Below are positions 25,522 to 33,963 of a stretch of 37,100 bases of DNA, one piece after another. This stretch comes from Xanthobacteraceae bacterium (GTDB lineage: Bacteria > Pseudomonadota > Alphaproteobacteria > Rhizobiales > Xanthobacteraceae). Location: contig JARLIY010000025.1 of the NCBI GenBank assembly GCA_031291475.1, forward strand, positions 1 to 37,100, given 5' to 3'. The notes under the pieces are model-generated. The model was not told the DNA's origin. It saw only the letters and a list, made by a program, of their open reading frames with translations, and searched no databases. The number at the start of each line of letters is the position of its first letter. Position 1 is the first letter of the stretch. The position numbers and the translations under genes are program-made.

Positions 25522-26103
25522 TCAGAATACGCGCACGACGATAATAAAGCCAATGACCAGCGCCACCGCCGCCAGCGACGCCCACATCCCCAGCCGTTCC
25601 TCGATGATGGTGCGCGCGCGCGCGCCGTAGCGGTGGAGCAGAAAAGCCTCGACGAAGAACCGCGTCCCGCGGGTGATGATCGAGAAGACGATGAACAGGC
25701 CAATATTGTAGCCGGCAAAACCCGAGGTAATGGTGACGATCTTGTAGGGGATGGGCGTCAAGCCCTTGAGCAGGATGATGAGCGCGCCGTATTGCGCATA
25801 AGCGGCGCGGAACGCGTCGACCTTGTCGCCATAGCCGTAGAGCTGGATGAGCCAATGCCCGACCGTCCCGTAAAGCATGGCGCCGATGAAATAGCCGAGA
25901 AGTCCGCCGACCACCGAGGTCACCGTGCAAAGCCCGGCGAAAAACCAGGCGCGGTCGGGCCGCGCCAGCGCCATCGGGATCAGCATGATGTCCGGTGGAA
26001 TCGGAAAGAACGAGCTTTCGGCGAACGACACGGCGCCGAGGATCCACGCCGCATACGGCTTGCCGGCGGCGTTGACGCACCAATCGTAGAGACGGCGGAG
26101 CAT
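25522..26103 (-). CDS. YqaA family (DedA/VTT domain) membrane protein
   Basis: A 193-residue polytopic membrane protein with the VTT/DedA-superfamily signatures. SFAESSFFPIPPDIMLIPMALA is the reentrant-loop motif, and LLKGLTPIPYKIVTITSGFAGYN is the second. Four to five membrane helices are visible (for example WFFAGLCTVTSVVGGLLGYFIGAMLYG and SLAAVALVIGFIIVV). DedA-type proteins act in membrane homeostasis and lipid transport; YqaA is a less studied branch. The start at 26103 lacks a strong ribosome site. It is likely the first gene of the unit that continues with the exported helical protein and HpaH-like genes. Confidence 0.88.
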   Translation of the reverse strand: MLRRLYDWCVNAAGKPYAAWILGAVSFAESSFFPIPPDIMLIPMALARPDRAWFFAGLCTVTSVVGGLLGYFIGAMLYGTVGHWLIQLYGYGDKVDAFRAAYAQYGALIILLKGLTPIPYKIVTITSGFAGYNIGLFIVFSIITRGTRFFVEAFLLHRYGARARTIIEERLGMWASLAAVALVIGFIIVVRVF

Positions 26104-26168
26104 GGGCGGCTGCTTAGCCGCCCGCGGGCCGCCTTGTCCAACGAATTACGACCGCGATGCTGGGCGTA

Positions 26169-26441
26169 CTAGTAGCAGGCCGGATACGGATAATAGCCGC
26201 AGCGGACGCTGTTGTAATAATACGGCGCCGCGACCGCCGCGCCGACGGCCGCCGCACCAAGGCCGACACCGACACCGACGCCCACGCCGCCCCAACCGCC
26301 GCGTCCATAGCCGCCGCCGTGATAGCCGCCGACGTGACCGACGCCGCGGCCTCCGCCGCGATAGGCCAACGCATCAGTCGAAACGCACGCGACCGCAAGC
26401 ATGACAGCCGCGGCAAAAGAAACAATCGATCGATAAGACAT
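26169..26441 (-). CDS. Gly-rich exported protein (90 aa)
   Basis: A 90-residue protein. Signal peptide: IVSFAAAVMLAVACVSTDALA. Mature part: a Gly/His/Tyr-rich repeat (RGGGRGVGHVGGYHGGGYGRGG), then GVGVGVGVGLGAAAVGAAVAAPYYYNSVRCGYYPYPACY. The two final cysteines, spaced by seven residues, could form a disulfide. Such proteins are common in Bradyrhizobium relatives and have no known role. AAAGGACGATTCC is upstream of the ATG at 26441. It lies between the YqaA-like gene and the HAD pseudogene remnant. Confidence 0.75.
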   Translation of the reverse strand: MSYRSIVSFAAAVMLAVACVSTDALAYRGGGRGVGHVGGYHGGGYGRGGWGGVGVGVGVGLGAAAVGAAVAAPYYYNSVRCGYYPYPACY

Positions 26442-26673
26442 GGAATCGTCCTTTCTCACATCGGTCGCTGGGCGTTGGCGAAGTTCCAATGCCGAAGCGA
26501 AAACGTGCAGCCCCTCAAAAGGACGGTAGGTCCACACTTGTGACGCTCGCGTTGCTTCGCGCAGCTAAACAGCCGGCGATTCTCGCGATGGATTTAGACA
26601 ATGTGTCGAATGATGCGGCGCAGCCGCCCCTGATGAGGAAATGACTCTGCGTTCCGCCGAAGCGCGGCAAATC

Positions 26674-26928
26674 TCACGCGAACGCGAAAATTTCTCCTTC
26701 CAGTCGTTTTTCATGTCGACCACAAGCCAGTGATTCAGCGGCGCGGCGTCGAGCGCCTTGTCGAGGCGGCCGAAACTCGTGTTGCGATCATAGGCATATT
26801 CGCGTTCCGCATCGGTATGATGGACCAGAAGGCCAAGCCGGGCGCCCCCGGACATGGTCGTCCATTGCAGCATTTGAAGATCGCCGTCGGAATTGCCGAG
26901 TGCCGCAATCGGACGGCAGCCAGCCGGT
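26674..26928 (-). pseudogene. Truncated 3' copy of the HAD phosphatase gene
   Basis: On the minus strand, the codons encode RPIAALGNSDGDLQMLQWTTM, then VHHTDAEREYAYDRNTSFGRLD and LNHWLVVDMKNDWK. This is the same order as the last ~75 residues of the intact HAD protein at 28844-29884, at high nucleotide identity. The homology ends near 26928 at the 5' side. The 3' end shows a one- or two-base shift before the copied ATTTTCGCGTTCGC-TGA. There is no start codon or N-terminal domain, so it is a remnant. Both copies have the same orientation and flank the cyclase gene, forming a direct repeat of about 225 bp. Confidence 0.92.
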
Positions 26929-26984
26929 TATTGCCGCTCAGGGCCCTTCACATGTCTTTTGCAACGGCGGTTAATGTCTCGGGT

Positions 26985-26998
26985 TTGATCAAGATCAA
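26985..26998. promoter_or_regulatory. FNR/FixK-type box TTGAT-CAAG-ATCAA
   Basis: Perfect TTGAT-N4-ATCAA palindrome 91 bases before the preferred cyclase start (27089). Predicted transcription start is near 27033; the -10 region (CTTACA at 27023) is poor. Confidence 0.65.
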
Positions 26999-27088
26999 GG
27001 CTGAGCGTAAAGAAATCAGTAGCTTACAAAGCATTTGAATTATACGCAGCGAAAATTAGGCAACCCAAGCAGCCAACCGGCAGCCGCA

Positions 27089-28816
27089 ATGTTTCGATCA
27101 TCGATCCGAACAAAAATTCTTAGCATCGCTGTCGGATTGATCCTGCTCATGATCGTTACTGCCGCTCTGTCGTTGGCAGCCTCGATGCGGGTCGGCAATC
27201 AGCTTGATCAACTCTCCGAAAGCTATTTTCCGGCCTACCATGACTTGGCGGATGCGTCGGTCGATTCGCTTCAGCGAGCGCTCGAAATCCGAAGGATGAT
27301 TATCGCCAAGACCGGGACGCCGCCCGACCCTATTCGTTACGCCGAAAGCCTAACCGTGGCTGAAGCAAAGCTCGCGCAAATCGATCGCGAGGAGCGTACG
27401 GCGCGGGCGCTAATACAGACGATGAGCGAGAACACCGCGTTCTCCGATACCATCGCGCTCGCGCGTGTCGAGAGTCAGCTTGATAGCATACTTACCGACG
27501 ACCGGCGGTATCTCGCCGACGAAACCAAGCGCCTGCTGTCTTTGCTCGACAACGGCAACTCAGAGGAGATCGGCGCCGGGCTCGAACGCGTCGAGAGGCT
27601 GCGCGACGAACTTAGCCGCAAAATGAACGCCATTCGTTCGGACATGCTCAAGCTTGTTCAAGCCAGTACTGCGACGACGCTGCGGAATCAACGCGAGTTG
27701 TTGATCGTTGCTACCGCTCTGACGGCGCTCGCGACAATCCTGGGCTTGGCGTTCTCGCTCCTGGTCAGCGCCGGAATGATGCGGCCAATGCGGCGGCTGC
27801 TGGAAGGTACCCGCGCCATAGAGGCTGGGCATCTCGACCAAACGCTTCTCGTCAGCTCGAAGGATGAGATCGGACAACTTACCGGCGCCTTCAATCGCAT
27901 GGTCGAGCAATTGCGCCTTAAAGAACGCATTCGCGAAACATTCGGAAAATACATCGATCCGCAGGTCGTCGAGGGGCTAATTGACCGCCCCGCGCTCGCG
28001 ACCTCCGGGCAGCGGCGTGTAATGACGACGCTGTTTTGCGATCTCGCGGGCTTCACCAGTATCAGCGAGGGGATGACTCCGCAGGGGCTGGTGAAAATCA
28101 TGAACCGCTACCTGTCGACAATGTCGGAGCCGATCAGGACTCAACACGGGGTCATCGATAAGTATATCGGCGACGCCATCATGGCCTATTGGGGGCCGCC
28201 GTTTAACGACGCTGCGGAACAGGCCCGGCTGGCTTGCCTTGCCGCGCTCGACATGGTCGCGCGGGTATCTCCTCTAAACACCGGGCTGCCAGAAATCCTC
28301 GGTGTGCGCAACTTGCCTCCGTTGGACATCCGCATCGGTGTTGCTACCGGCGAGGCGCTGGTCGGAAGCATCGGCTCGGAAGTGATGATGAGTTACACAA
28401 TCATGGGCGACTCGGTAAACTTGGCCTCGCGACTGGAAGGGGCCAATAAGGCCTATGGGACACGGGTGCTGGCCTCCGAGGCGACCGCCAAAGCTGCCGA
28501 CCCCGACGTTGAGCTGCGCGAGGTCGATCGCGTCGTCGTACTCGGTCAAAAAGCGCCGCAGGCGGTGTTCGAGGTGATGGCCCGCAAGGGCCAGCTGACG
28601 GCGGAGCAAGCGCAACTTCGCGCACGGTTTGCCGAAGGGCTGGCGGCGTATCGGGCCAAGCAGTGGGAAACAGCGCGCGGCGGTTTTAAGGCGGCGCTTG
28701 CGGTCGCTCCGAATGACGGACCGTCGGCGACGCTACTTGGACGCCTCGATGCGTTGCAGGGGGCGAACTTGGCGGAAGAGTGGGACGGCGCCTGGCACCT
28801 CGACCAGAAATGGTAA
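27089..28816 (+). CDS. Membrane-bound class III adenylate/guanylate cyclase with HAMP domain
   Basis: About 575 residues. N-terminal helix at residues 8-30 (TKILSIAVGLILLMIVTAALSL), a periplasmic helical sensor of about 165 residues, and a second membrane helix at ~203-230. A HAMP linker follows (~230-280, with RRLLEGTRAIEAGHLDQTL), then a cyclase catalytic domain (~305-470). Catalytic residues: Asp318 (FCDLAGFT) and Asp362 (YIGDAIMAYWG) bind metals; Asn444 and Arg448 (GDSVNLASR) stabilise the transition state. Lys358 and Thr437 are candidates for adenine recognition, so cAMP is more likely than cGMP. A C-terminal helical part with TPR-like repeats follows. The preferred start is ATG 27089, with a weak ribosome site; a TTG at 27035 is less likely. 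It is flanked by HAD gene copies. Confidence 0.9.
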   Translation: MFRSSIRTKILSIAVGLILLMIVTAALSLAASMRVGNQLDQLSESYFPAYHDLADASVDSLQRALEIRRMIIAKTGTPPDPIRYAESLTVAEAKLAQIDREERTARALIQTMSENTAFSDTIALARVESQLDSILTDDRRYLADETKRLLSLLDNGNSEEIGAGLERVERLRDELSRKMNAIRSDMLKLVQASTATTLRNQRELLIVATALTALATILGLAFSLLVSAGMMRPMRRLLEGTRAIEAGHLDQTLLVSSKDEIGQLTGAFNRMVEQLRLKERIRETFGKYIDPQVVEGLIDRPALATSGQRRVMTTLFCDLAGFTSISEGMTPQGLVKIMNRYLSTMSEPIRTQHGVIDKYIGDAIMAYWGPPFNDAAEQARLACLAALDMVARVSPLNTGLPEILGVRNLPPLDIRIGVATGEALVGSIGSEVMMSYTIMGDSVNLASRLEGANKAYGTRVLASEATAKAADPDVELREVDRVVVLGQKAPQAVFEVMARKGQLTAEQAQLRARFAEGLAAYRAKQWETARGGFKAALAVAPNDGPSATLLGRLDALQGANLAEEWDGAWHLDQKW

Positions 28817-28843
28817 GAATCGATCCAAACTGCGACGCACATC

Positions 28844-29884
28844 CTATTCGAACGCGAAGATGCGCTTCCAATCGTTCTTCATGTCGACCACAAGCCAGTG
28901 ATTCAGCGGCGCGGCGTCGAGCGCCTTGTCGAGGCGGCCGAAACTCGTGTTGCGGTCATAGGCGTATTCGCGTTCCGCATCGGTGTGGTGGACGATCAGG
29001 CCAAGGCGCACGCCGCCGGACATCGTCGTCCATTGCAGCATTTCGAGATCGCCGTCCGAATTGCCGAATGCCGCGATCGGGCGGCGGCCGATGAACTCAT
29101 TGATACCGACCGGCTTGCCGGGCCCATCATCGATGAAATTCACCTCCGGCAAACGGAACAGCTCCGGCCTGCCGTCGCGCATCTGGAACTTGGTTTTGAT
29201 CGACGAGCCCACGACCTGCTCCGGCGGCACGCCATAGACCCGTTCGGTCCAGGGGCGCATGAACTCGACGCCGCCACCGGAGGTGATAAAAGTCTTGAAG
29301 CCATTGGCGCGCAGATAGGCGAGCAGCTCGATCATCGGCTGGTATGAAAGTTCGGTATAGGGGCGCTTGAACCTCGGGTGGCGCGCCGTCGCCAGCCATT
29401 CCGTGACGATCTTCTGGAATTCCTCGGTGGTCATGCCGGCATGGGTCGCCATGACCAGTTCCGCCATGCCGTGCTCGCCCGCTGCGCCGAGGGCTTTCAT
29501 ATCCCCTTCGAGCACTGCCTTGAACGGCTGCGCTTCCTTCCATTCCGGATGCATCGGCGCCAACGCCTTCACGCGATCGAGCGCGAAAGCCAGTTGGACG
29601 TACATCGGGTGCTCGATCCACAAGGTGCCGTCGTTGTCGAATGTCGCGATGCGTTCAGCGGGCGGCACGAAATCCGGTCCACCCGGCTGCGTGACACGGG
29701 CAACGAACTCCGTGATCGCCTGCTTTGTTGCCCCGTCGTTCCACGACGAGAGCCCGTCGCTCTGCGCCGCGGATTGCGCCCGTACCGGAACCGTTAGCAA
29801 CGGCATGGATAAGGCCGGCAGCACCGCCAAAGTTGAGACTATGACTCGGCGGCTAATCCCGGACGAAGAAGGGCTCGACTTCAT
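28844..29884 (-). CDS. Exported HAD family phosphatase
   Basis: A 346-residue haloacid dehalogenase-fold hydrolase. Motif I is FDNDGTLW, with nucleophile Asp83 and acid/base Asp85; motif II is FITSGGGVEF; motif IV is FGNSDGDLEM, preceded by FIDDGPGKPVGINEFIGRRP. The N-terminus MKSSPSSSGISRRVIVSTLAVLPAL looks like a Tat or Sec signal (twin Arg), so it should act in the periplasm. It is the third gene of the unit with the formylglycine-generating enzyme and sulfatase (102-base gap after the sulfatase stop). It may release phosphate or sulfate from organic substrates. The start at 29884 is preceded by AAGGTAGCGAAC. Confidence 0.9.
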   Translation of the reverse strand: MKSSPSSSGISRRVIVSTLAVLPALSMPLLTVPVRAQSAAQSDGLSSWNDGATKQAITEFVARVTQPGGPDFVPPAERIATFDNDGTLWIEHPMYVQLAFALDRVKALAPMHPEWKEAQPFKAVLEGDMKALGAAGEHGMAELVMATHAGMTTEEFQKIVTEWLATARHPRFKRPYTELSYQPMIELLAYLRANGFKTFITSGGGVEFMRPWTERVYGVPPEQVVGSSIKTKFQMRDGRPELFRLPEVNFIDDGPGKPVGINEFIGRRPIAAFGNSDGDLEMLQWTTMSGGVRLGLIVHHTDAEREYAYDRNTSFGRLDKALDAAPLNHWLVVDMKNDWKRIFAFE

Positions 29885-29947
29885 GTTCGCTACCTTGATC
29901 GGCAAAAGTATAAAAGTATAAGTGAACGGGGCAATCGCAAACGCGCA

Positions 29948-29967
29948 GGCGCCCGAGAAAGGGCGCC
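29948..29967. other. Intergenic hairpin between sulfatase and HAD genes
   Basis: GGCGCCC-GAGAAA-GGGCGCC, without a U-run on either strand, in the 102-base gap of the operon. It could reduce read-through or stabilise the upstream mRNA. A nearby direct repeat, AAAAGTATA-AAAGTATAA, is at about 29904-29921. Confidence 0.45.
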
Positions 29968-29986
29968 CGCGTGATTGCCGATCCAA

Positions 29987-31675
29987 TTACTGCTCGTGTT
30001 TCTTTATGGCTTGCTCGACCTGAGCCTTGACAGCGCTAAGCCCAAAGCTTGCGCCGCGCTGCATCGGTGGAAAATCGATGGCAGTCTGTGCCAGCTCGGC
30101 CACCTTTTGCTGCACAAGAACAAAACGCCAGAACTCGTATTTGTACCACTCCATGTATTCGAGGGAGCCAACGTTCCCCTTGTACCATGCCGTACGCTCG
30201 AACGGATCCAAACGCAGGTTTGTAATGGTGGGCGCTCCGACTGTTTCCGTGTCACCGATCCAACCGTTGGGTTGGATCTTGAAGGTGTATTTATAGTCGT
30301 CGACGCGGGCGGCACCGAGCGTGCTTTCCGCGAAGTACCAAATCTCGTGGCGGTTAGACGGCCCTTTGCTGGTGATCATGTCCATCTGGTTGTAGCCGTC
30401 AAGATAAACCTTGTAGGTTGTGTCACCGATCTTCTTGCCCTGCTTCAGTTCGGCGGCGATGTTCGGGTTGCCGGCGGCGGCCACGAACGTCGGAAACCAG
30501 TCCATCCCGGAGAATATGCCGTTCGCGATTGAGCCGGCCGGGACGTGACCGGGCCAGCGAAGGAGCGCCGGCACGCGGAAGCCGCCCTCATAGGTCGTGC
30601 CTTTGCCCGCATAGAACGGCGTCTGTCCGCCGTCCGGCCAGGTAAAGTTCTCGGTGCCGTTATCGGTTGTGAAGACGACGATGGTGTTGTCGTCGACACC
30701 CAGGTCCTTAAGCTTCTGCATCACCAGGCCGACGTCGTCGTCGAGTTGCGCCATACCGGCTTCGTGAATGGTCCAGCCGTTCTGTGAATTGCGCATTGCT
30801 TCGTATTTAGGCGACAGGTGCGTGACGATGTGCATTCGCGTTGGGTTGAGCCAGACGAAGAAAGGCTTGCCGGCGGCTTTGGCCTTGTCCATGAACTTGA
30901 AGGACAGGTCGCGAATCTCGTCGTCCACGGTCTCCATCCGCTTGGGATAGAGCGTGCCGGCGTCTTCGATCTTCTGCTTGCCGATCTTGCCCCAGCGCGG
31001 CATCACCGTCTGGTCGTCCGTGTCGGTGGCCCAGCTATGGACCATGTTGCGCGGGCCGACGACATTCAACAAATCTTGCGGGTAGGCAGGATGCGCCGGG
31101 TCTTCCATAGCGTCGAGGTGATAGAGGTAGCCGAAGAATTCGTCGAAGCCATGGACGGTTGGCAGGAACTCGTTGAGATCGCCTAGGTGGTTCTTGCCGA
31201 ACTGCCCGGTGGCGTATCCCATGGACTTCAACACCGTCGCGATGGTCACTGCCTCCTTTGGAATACCGATGGGTGAACCGGCCTGGCCGACCGTTGTCAT
31301 GCCGGTGCGGACCGGGAGTTCCCCGGTGATGAATTGCGCCCGCCCGGCGGTGCAGCTCGCCTCCGCGTAATAGTCGGTGAACAGCATGCCTTCGGCGGCG
31401 ATTTTGTCGATGTTCGGCGTCCGCCCGGTCATCATGCCGCGGTGGTATGCGCCGATGTTCCAGATGCCGATGTCGTCGCCCATGATGACGACAATGTTGG
31501 GCTGTTTACCGGTTGACGGCGTCTGCGCGTGCGCAGCGGTCGTCGATCCAACCGTCGGGAACGCCGACGCCGCCAACAGCGACGAGCCGCTCAACAACAG
31601 GTCCCGCCGTTTGAGGCCTCCGCTTTTTTGGGTAGTGCCGTCCTCGGACTTTTCGCGCTCTATGTCCTTACTCAT
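29987..31675 (-). CDS. Tat-exported sulfatase (arylsulfatase type)
   Basis: A 562-residue type I sulfatase. A Tat signal with LKRRDLLLSGSSLLAASA is at residues 21-38. Residues IVVIMGDDIGIWNIGAY supply the metal-binding Asp pair. The formylglycine motif at 108-112 reads CTAGR, Cys108 then Arg112, so the usual Pro is replaced by Ala. The RTGMTTVG, GYATGQFGKNHLGD and VVFTTDNGTENFTWPDGGQTPFY segments are the usual sulfatase blocks, including the His and Lys of the active site. Oxidation of Cys108 by the adjacent FGE must take place before Tat export. The gene overlaps the FGE stop codon by four bases, so the two are translationally coupled. The substrate is unknown. Confidence 0.93.
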   Translation of the reverse strand: MSKDIEREKSEDGTTQKSGGLKRRDLLLSGSSLLAASAFPTVGSTTAAHAQTPSTGKQPNIVVIMGDDIGIWNIGAYHRGMMTGRTPNIDKIAAEGMLFTDYYAEASCTAGRAQFITGELPVRTGMTTVGQAGSPIGIPKEAVTIATVLKSMGYATGQFGKNHLGDLNEFLPTVHGFDEFFGYLYHLDAMEDPAHPAYPQDLLNVVGPRNMVHSWATDTDDQTVMPRWGKIGKQKIEDAGTLYPKRMETVDDEIRDLSFKFMDKAKAAGKPFFVWLNPTRMHIVTHLSPKYEAMRNSQNGWTIHEAGMAQLDDDVGLVMQKLKDLGVDDNTIVVFTTDNGTENFTWPDGGQTPFYAGKGTTYEGGFRVPALLRWPGHVPAGSIANGIFSGMDWFPTFVAAAGNPNIAAELKQGKKIGDTTYKVYLDGYNQMDMITSKGPSNRHEIWYFAESTLGAARVDDYKYTFKIQPNGWIGDTETVGAPTITNLRLDPFERTAWYKGNVGSLEYMEWYKYEFWRFVLVQQKVAELAQTAIDFPPMQRGASFGLSAVKAQVEQAIKKHEQ

Positions 31676-32685
31676 GACGCCCTCTCTTTCTGCTGATTTC
31701 TGATGATGCAGCGAAAGCCGACATGGCTTGTCGAAGTGTCGACCGGCTCGGCATGGCGCGCGGCCGGCCGATAGCGTCGGCAATAATTGGGTGCGCAGAG
31801 ATGTGAGCCGCCTTTCAGCACCTTGCGCGGAATCTTGACGTTCGGCAGGCGCGGATCGTAGCTCGCGGCTTCGGGTCCGCCGCGGGGATTTTGCGGAATG
31901 CAGCACGCCTTCGGCGCGTCGGCTTCGTGCTTTGCCGAGTACCAGTCCGCCGTCCATTCCCAGGCGTTGCCGATCATGTCGTGCAGGCCGTAGCCGTTCG
32001 GCGGAAATGCGGTGACCGGCGAGGTGCGCTCGTAGCCGTCCGAGCAAAGATTCTGTCGCGGAAATTCACCCTGCCAGGTGTTCGCCATGTGCTTGCCGCC
32101 GGGCGTGAGCTCATCGCCCCAGGCGAATTCGGCGCCGTCCAGCCCGCCGCGCGCGGCGAATTCCCATTCGGCCTCGGTCGGTAAATCCTTGCCGGCCCAT
32201 GTTGCGTAAGCGAGCGCGTCGACGAACGCCACATGCACGACCGGATGATCGTCGAGCCCGTTTATGTTGCTCTTCGGGCCGTAGGGGTGGCGCCAATCGG
32301 CGCCCTTGAGAAAGGTCCACCATTGACTCCAGTCGCGCAGATCGACCGGCCGGGACGGCGGCGCGAAGACGAGCGAGCCCGCATAGATCATATGCGGCAG
32401 CGCGCCCGGATAATTTTTGGGGTCGGGAGGAATCTCGGCAAAGGTGACATGGCCGGTAGCCTTGACGAATTCCTTGAACTGCCGGTTCGTGACCGGAGTG
32501 CGGTCCATCCAGAACGGTGCGACGGTAACCCGGTGCGCTGGCGCCTCCTCCGGATAATGGCGATCCGATCCCATGCGAAACGTGCCGCCGGGAACGCGCA
32601 CCATGTCCGCTTGAAATGAATGCTGCGCCGAGCCTCCGTGCGCCACGCGTTCATCCTCGTCCCGATGAGGGTTGCGGAACAACAT
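31672..32685 (-). CDS. Formylglycine-generating enzyme (SUMF1 family)
   Basis: A 337-residue FGE-sulfatase domain protein. Family blocks: MVRVPGGTFRMGSDRHYPEEAPAHRVTVAPFWMDRTPVTNRQF, PVVHVAFVDALAYATWAGKDLPTEAEWEFAARGG, and GYGLHDMIGNAWEWTADWY. The copper-binding and active-site Cys pair is at residues 297 and 302 in GGSHLCAPNYCRRYRPAAR. It converts the Cys of a sulfatase into formylglycine; the target is almost certainly the next gene, given the ATGA overlap and Tat signal. It lacks a signal peptide, as expected for a cytoplasmic enzyme. The start at 32685 is preceded by AGGAGACTTGC. Confidence 0.96.
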   Translation of the reverse strand: MLFRNPHRDEDERVAHGGSAQHSFQADMVRVPGGTFRMGSDRHYPEEAPAHRVTVAPFWMDRTPVTNRQFKEFVKATGHVTFAEIPPDPKNYPGALPHMIYAGSLVFAPPSRPVDLRDWSQWWTFLKGADWRHPYGPKSNINGLDDHPVVHVAFVDALAYATWAGKDLPTEAEWEFAARGGLDGAEFAWGDELTPGGKHMANTWQGEFPRQNLCSDGYERTSPVTAFPPNGYGLHDMIGNAWEWTADWYSAKHEADAPKACCIPQNPRGGPEAASYDPRLPNVKIPRKVLKGGSHLCAPNYCRRYRPAARHAEPVDTSTSHVGFRCIIRNQQKERAS

Positions 32686-32864
32686 GCAAGTCTCCTGAAG
32701 TTTTTAGAGCGCCACCCACTTCCTTTTCGGTGGTGGCTTCTGACATTTACTGCATTGCCAAGGAGCAATTTGAGTAAGAGCAGCAAGCTGAGACGGCCTT
32801 ATCAAAAAGTCCAGTCAAATGTCCGACAACGTACGTTTGACTTTAATGCTGCGTAAGTCGTGGA

Positions 32865-33200
32865 CTATCCGCGACGTCGCGATGGCGGAAGCATCATCTC
32901 AGGAGCGCGCTGCCAGACCGTTCCGCTTTCAAATTGAAGCCTGGAGCCGTCCGGCGAATAGAGTGCGCCTTGGCGCGCGCTCTCGATCCAGATATGGCCG
33001 GGATGGTCTATCCAAGCTCGGAACGACACTCCTGCCTCGACGTTGAGGTCCCAGCCATATTGCGTGACGTAGGCAATTCCGCCCAGCGGACCGGCGCATG
33101 CCGCCACGCATTGCCATCGCCCTGTTAGATTTACATCCTGCGCTGCGGCCGACCCTGCCATGGCCGCTGATAGCGCGAGGGCGACGAGTACCGCTTTCAT
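32865..33200 (-). CDS. Exported hypothetical protein (111 aa)
   Basis: A 111-residue protein with a signal peptide (AVLVALALSAAMAGSAAA, cleaved before QDVNLT). The mature part reads NLTGRWQCVAACAGPLGGIAYVTQYGWDLNVEAG, then GHIWIESARQGALYSPDGSRLQFESGTVWQR. The two Cys spaced by four residues could form a disulfide, and the pattern resembles small beta-rich lipocalin/MORN-like proteins of this group, but I do not recognise the family. AGGAGATAGCGCG precedes ATG 33200. It is divergent from the 4-TM gene at 33350. Confidence 0.75.
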   Translation of the reverse strand: MKAVLVALALSAAMAGSAAAQDVNLTGRWQCVAACAGPLGGIAYVTQYGWDLNVEAGVSFRAWIDHPGHIWIESARQGALYSPDGSRLQFESGTVWQRAPEMMLPPSRRRG

Positions 33201-33285
33201 CGCGCTATCTCCTGTCATTTTTCCCGTCATTTTTATGCGTCGACTATCGACCCAACCTTCATCTTTGCAGCTTGGCAGGGGCGCA

Positions 33286-33299
33286 TTGATCTAGGTCAA
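33286..33299. promoter_or_regulatory. FNR/FixK-type box TTGAT-CTAG-GTCAA with matching -10
   Basis: TTGAT-N4-GTCAA, one base from the perfect palindrome and like many FixK sites. TATTTA at 33324-33329 lies where a class II -10 is expected (about 33322-33327). It is 51 bases before GTG 33350 (plus) and 86 bases upstream of ATG 33200 (minus). Confidence 0.78.
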
Positions 33300-33349
33300 A
33301 ACGTTCACCGATTGGAAGGGATGTATTTATCAAATATCGGAGTATTGAC

Positions 33350-33922
33350 GTGAGCATTCATCGCAATGAACCAACGCAGATTGGTCAAAGCGCCGGCGCG
33401 GCGGACGAAAGGCGAAATGCAAAACGCAGTTTAAAAGCGAGAGCGAAAGATCAAATAAGAGACTTTGCGTTGATGTTTCTCTATCTCTGGGTGGTATTTG
33501 GTCTGCTGGCTGCTCATGAATCGATAATTCTGTCGCAGCATCAAATAGATTATCGATTTCATGGTGTCGCCGTCGTGAATGCGCTGATCTTTGCCAAAGT
33601 CATGCTGGTCGCCGAGGATTTGCATCTGGGCCGCGGGTTTGACGACAAGCCGCTTGCTTATTCGGTTTTGTTAAAATCCCTTTTGTTTGGAGTGGCGCTT
33701 ATCTGCTTTCACATTGTGGAGCACGTGCTTATCGGCTTGTGGGACGGGAGACCGCTCGCCCAGAGCCTCGCAGAGGTCGACGCCAATAAATTGATGGGCA
33801 TAGTATTGCTGGGAATTATTTCGACCGTTGCGCTGGTGCCCTTCTTTATATTGCGGGAGGTCGGCCGCGTAATTGGCGAAGATAAATTGTGGGCGCTATT
33901 TTTTCGCCGTAGAAACCCGTGA
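33350..33922 (+). CDS. Uncharacterised four-helix membrane protein under a FixK-type box
   Basis: A 190-residue protein. After a hydrophilic N-terminus (~45 residues), membrane segments are visible: FALMFLYLWVVFGLLAAHESI, VAVVNALIFAKVMLVAEDL, SVLLKSLLFGVALICFHIVEHVLIGLW and LMGIVLLGIISTVALVPFFIL. A GRGFDDKPLAYSVL loop precedes helix 3. I do not recognise a named family. The GTG start at 33350 follows GGAGTATTGAC. The upstream box predicts control by oxygen. Base composition is lower in GC than in neighbouring genes such as thiC and putA. Confidence 0.75.
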   Translation: MSIHRNEPTQIGQSAGAADERRNAKRSLKARAKDQIRDFALMFLYLWVVFGLLAAHESIILSQHQIDYRFHGVAVVNALIFAKVMLVAEDLHLGRGFDDKPLAYSVLLKSLLFGVALICFHIVEHVLIGLWDGRPLAQSLAEVDANKLMGIVLLGIISTVALVPFFILREVGRVIGEDKLWALFFRRRNP

Positions 33923-33963
33923 ATTTATCGCCGCGCCACGAGCGCATCCGCCAAACCCGCCGG

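Noticed and set aside
26169..26441. GC-rich Gly repeat region thought to be a CRISPR or tandem-repeat array
   Set aside because: It is a coding Gly-rich low-complexity stretch without regular repeat-spacer units.
26565..26873. Short open frame starting at the ATG inside the HAD remnant
   Set aside because: It only contains the C-terminal end of a HAD protein, then runs out of frame; it has no nucleophile domain, so it is treated as a pseudogene.
27206..27216. TTGATCAA inside the cyclase gene
   Set aside because: No four-base spacer and within coding sequence.
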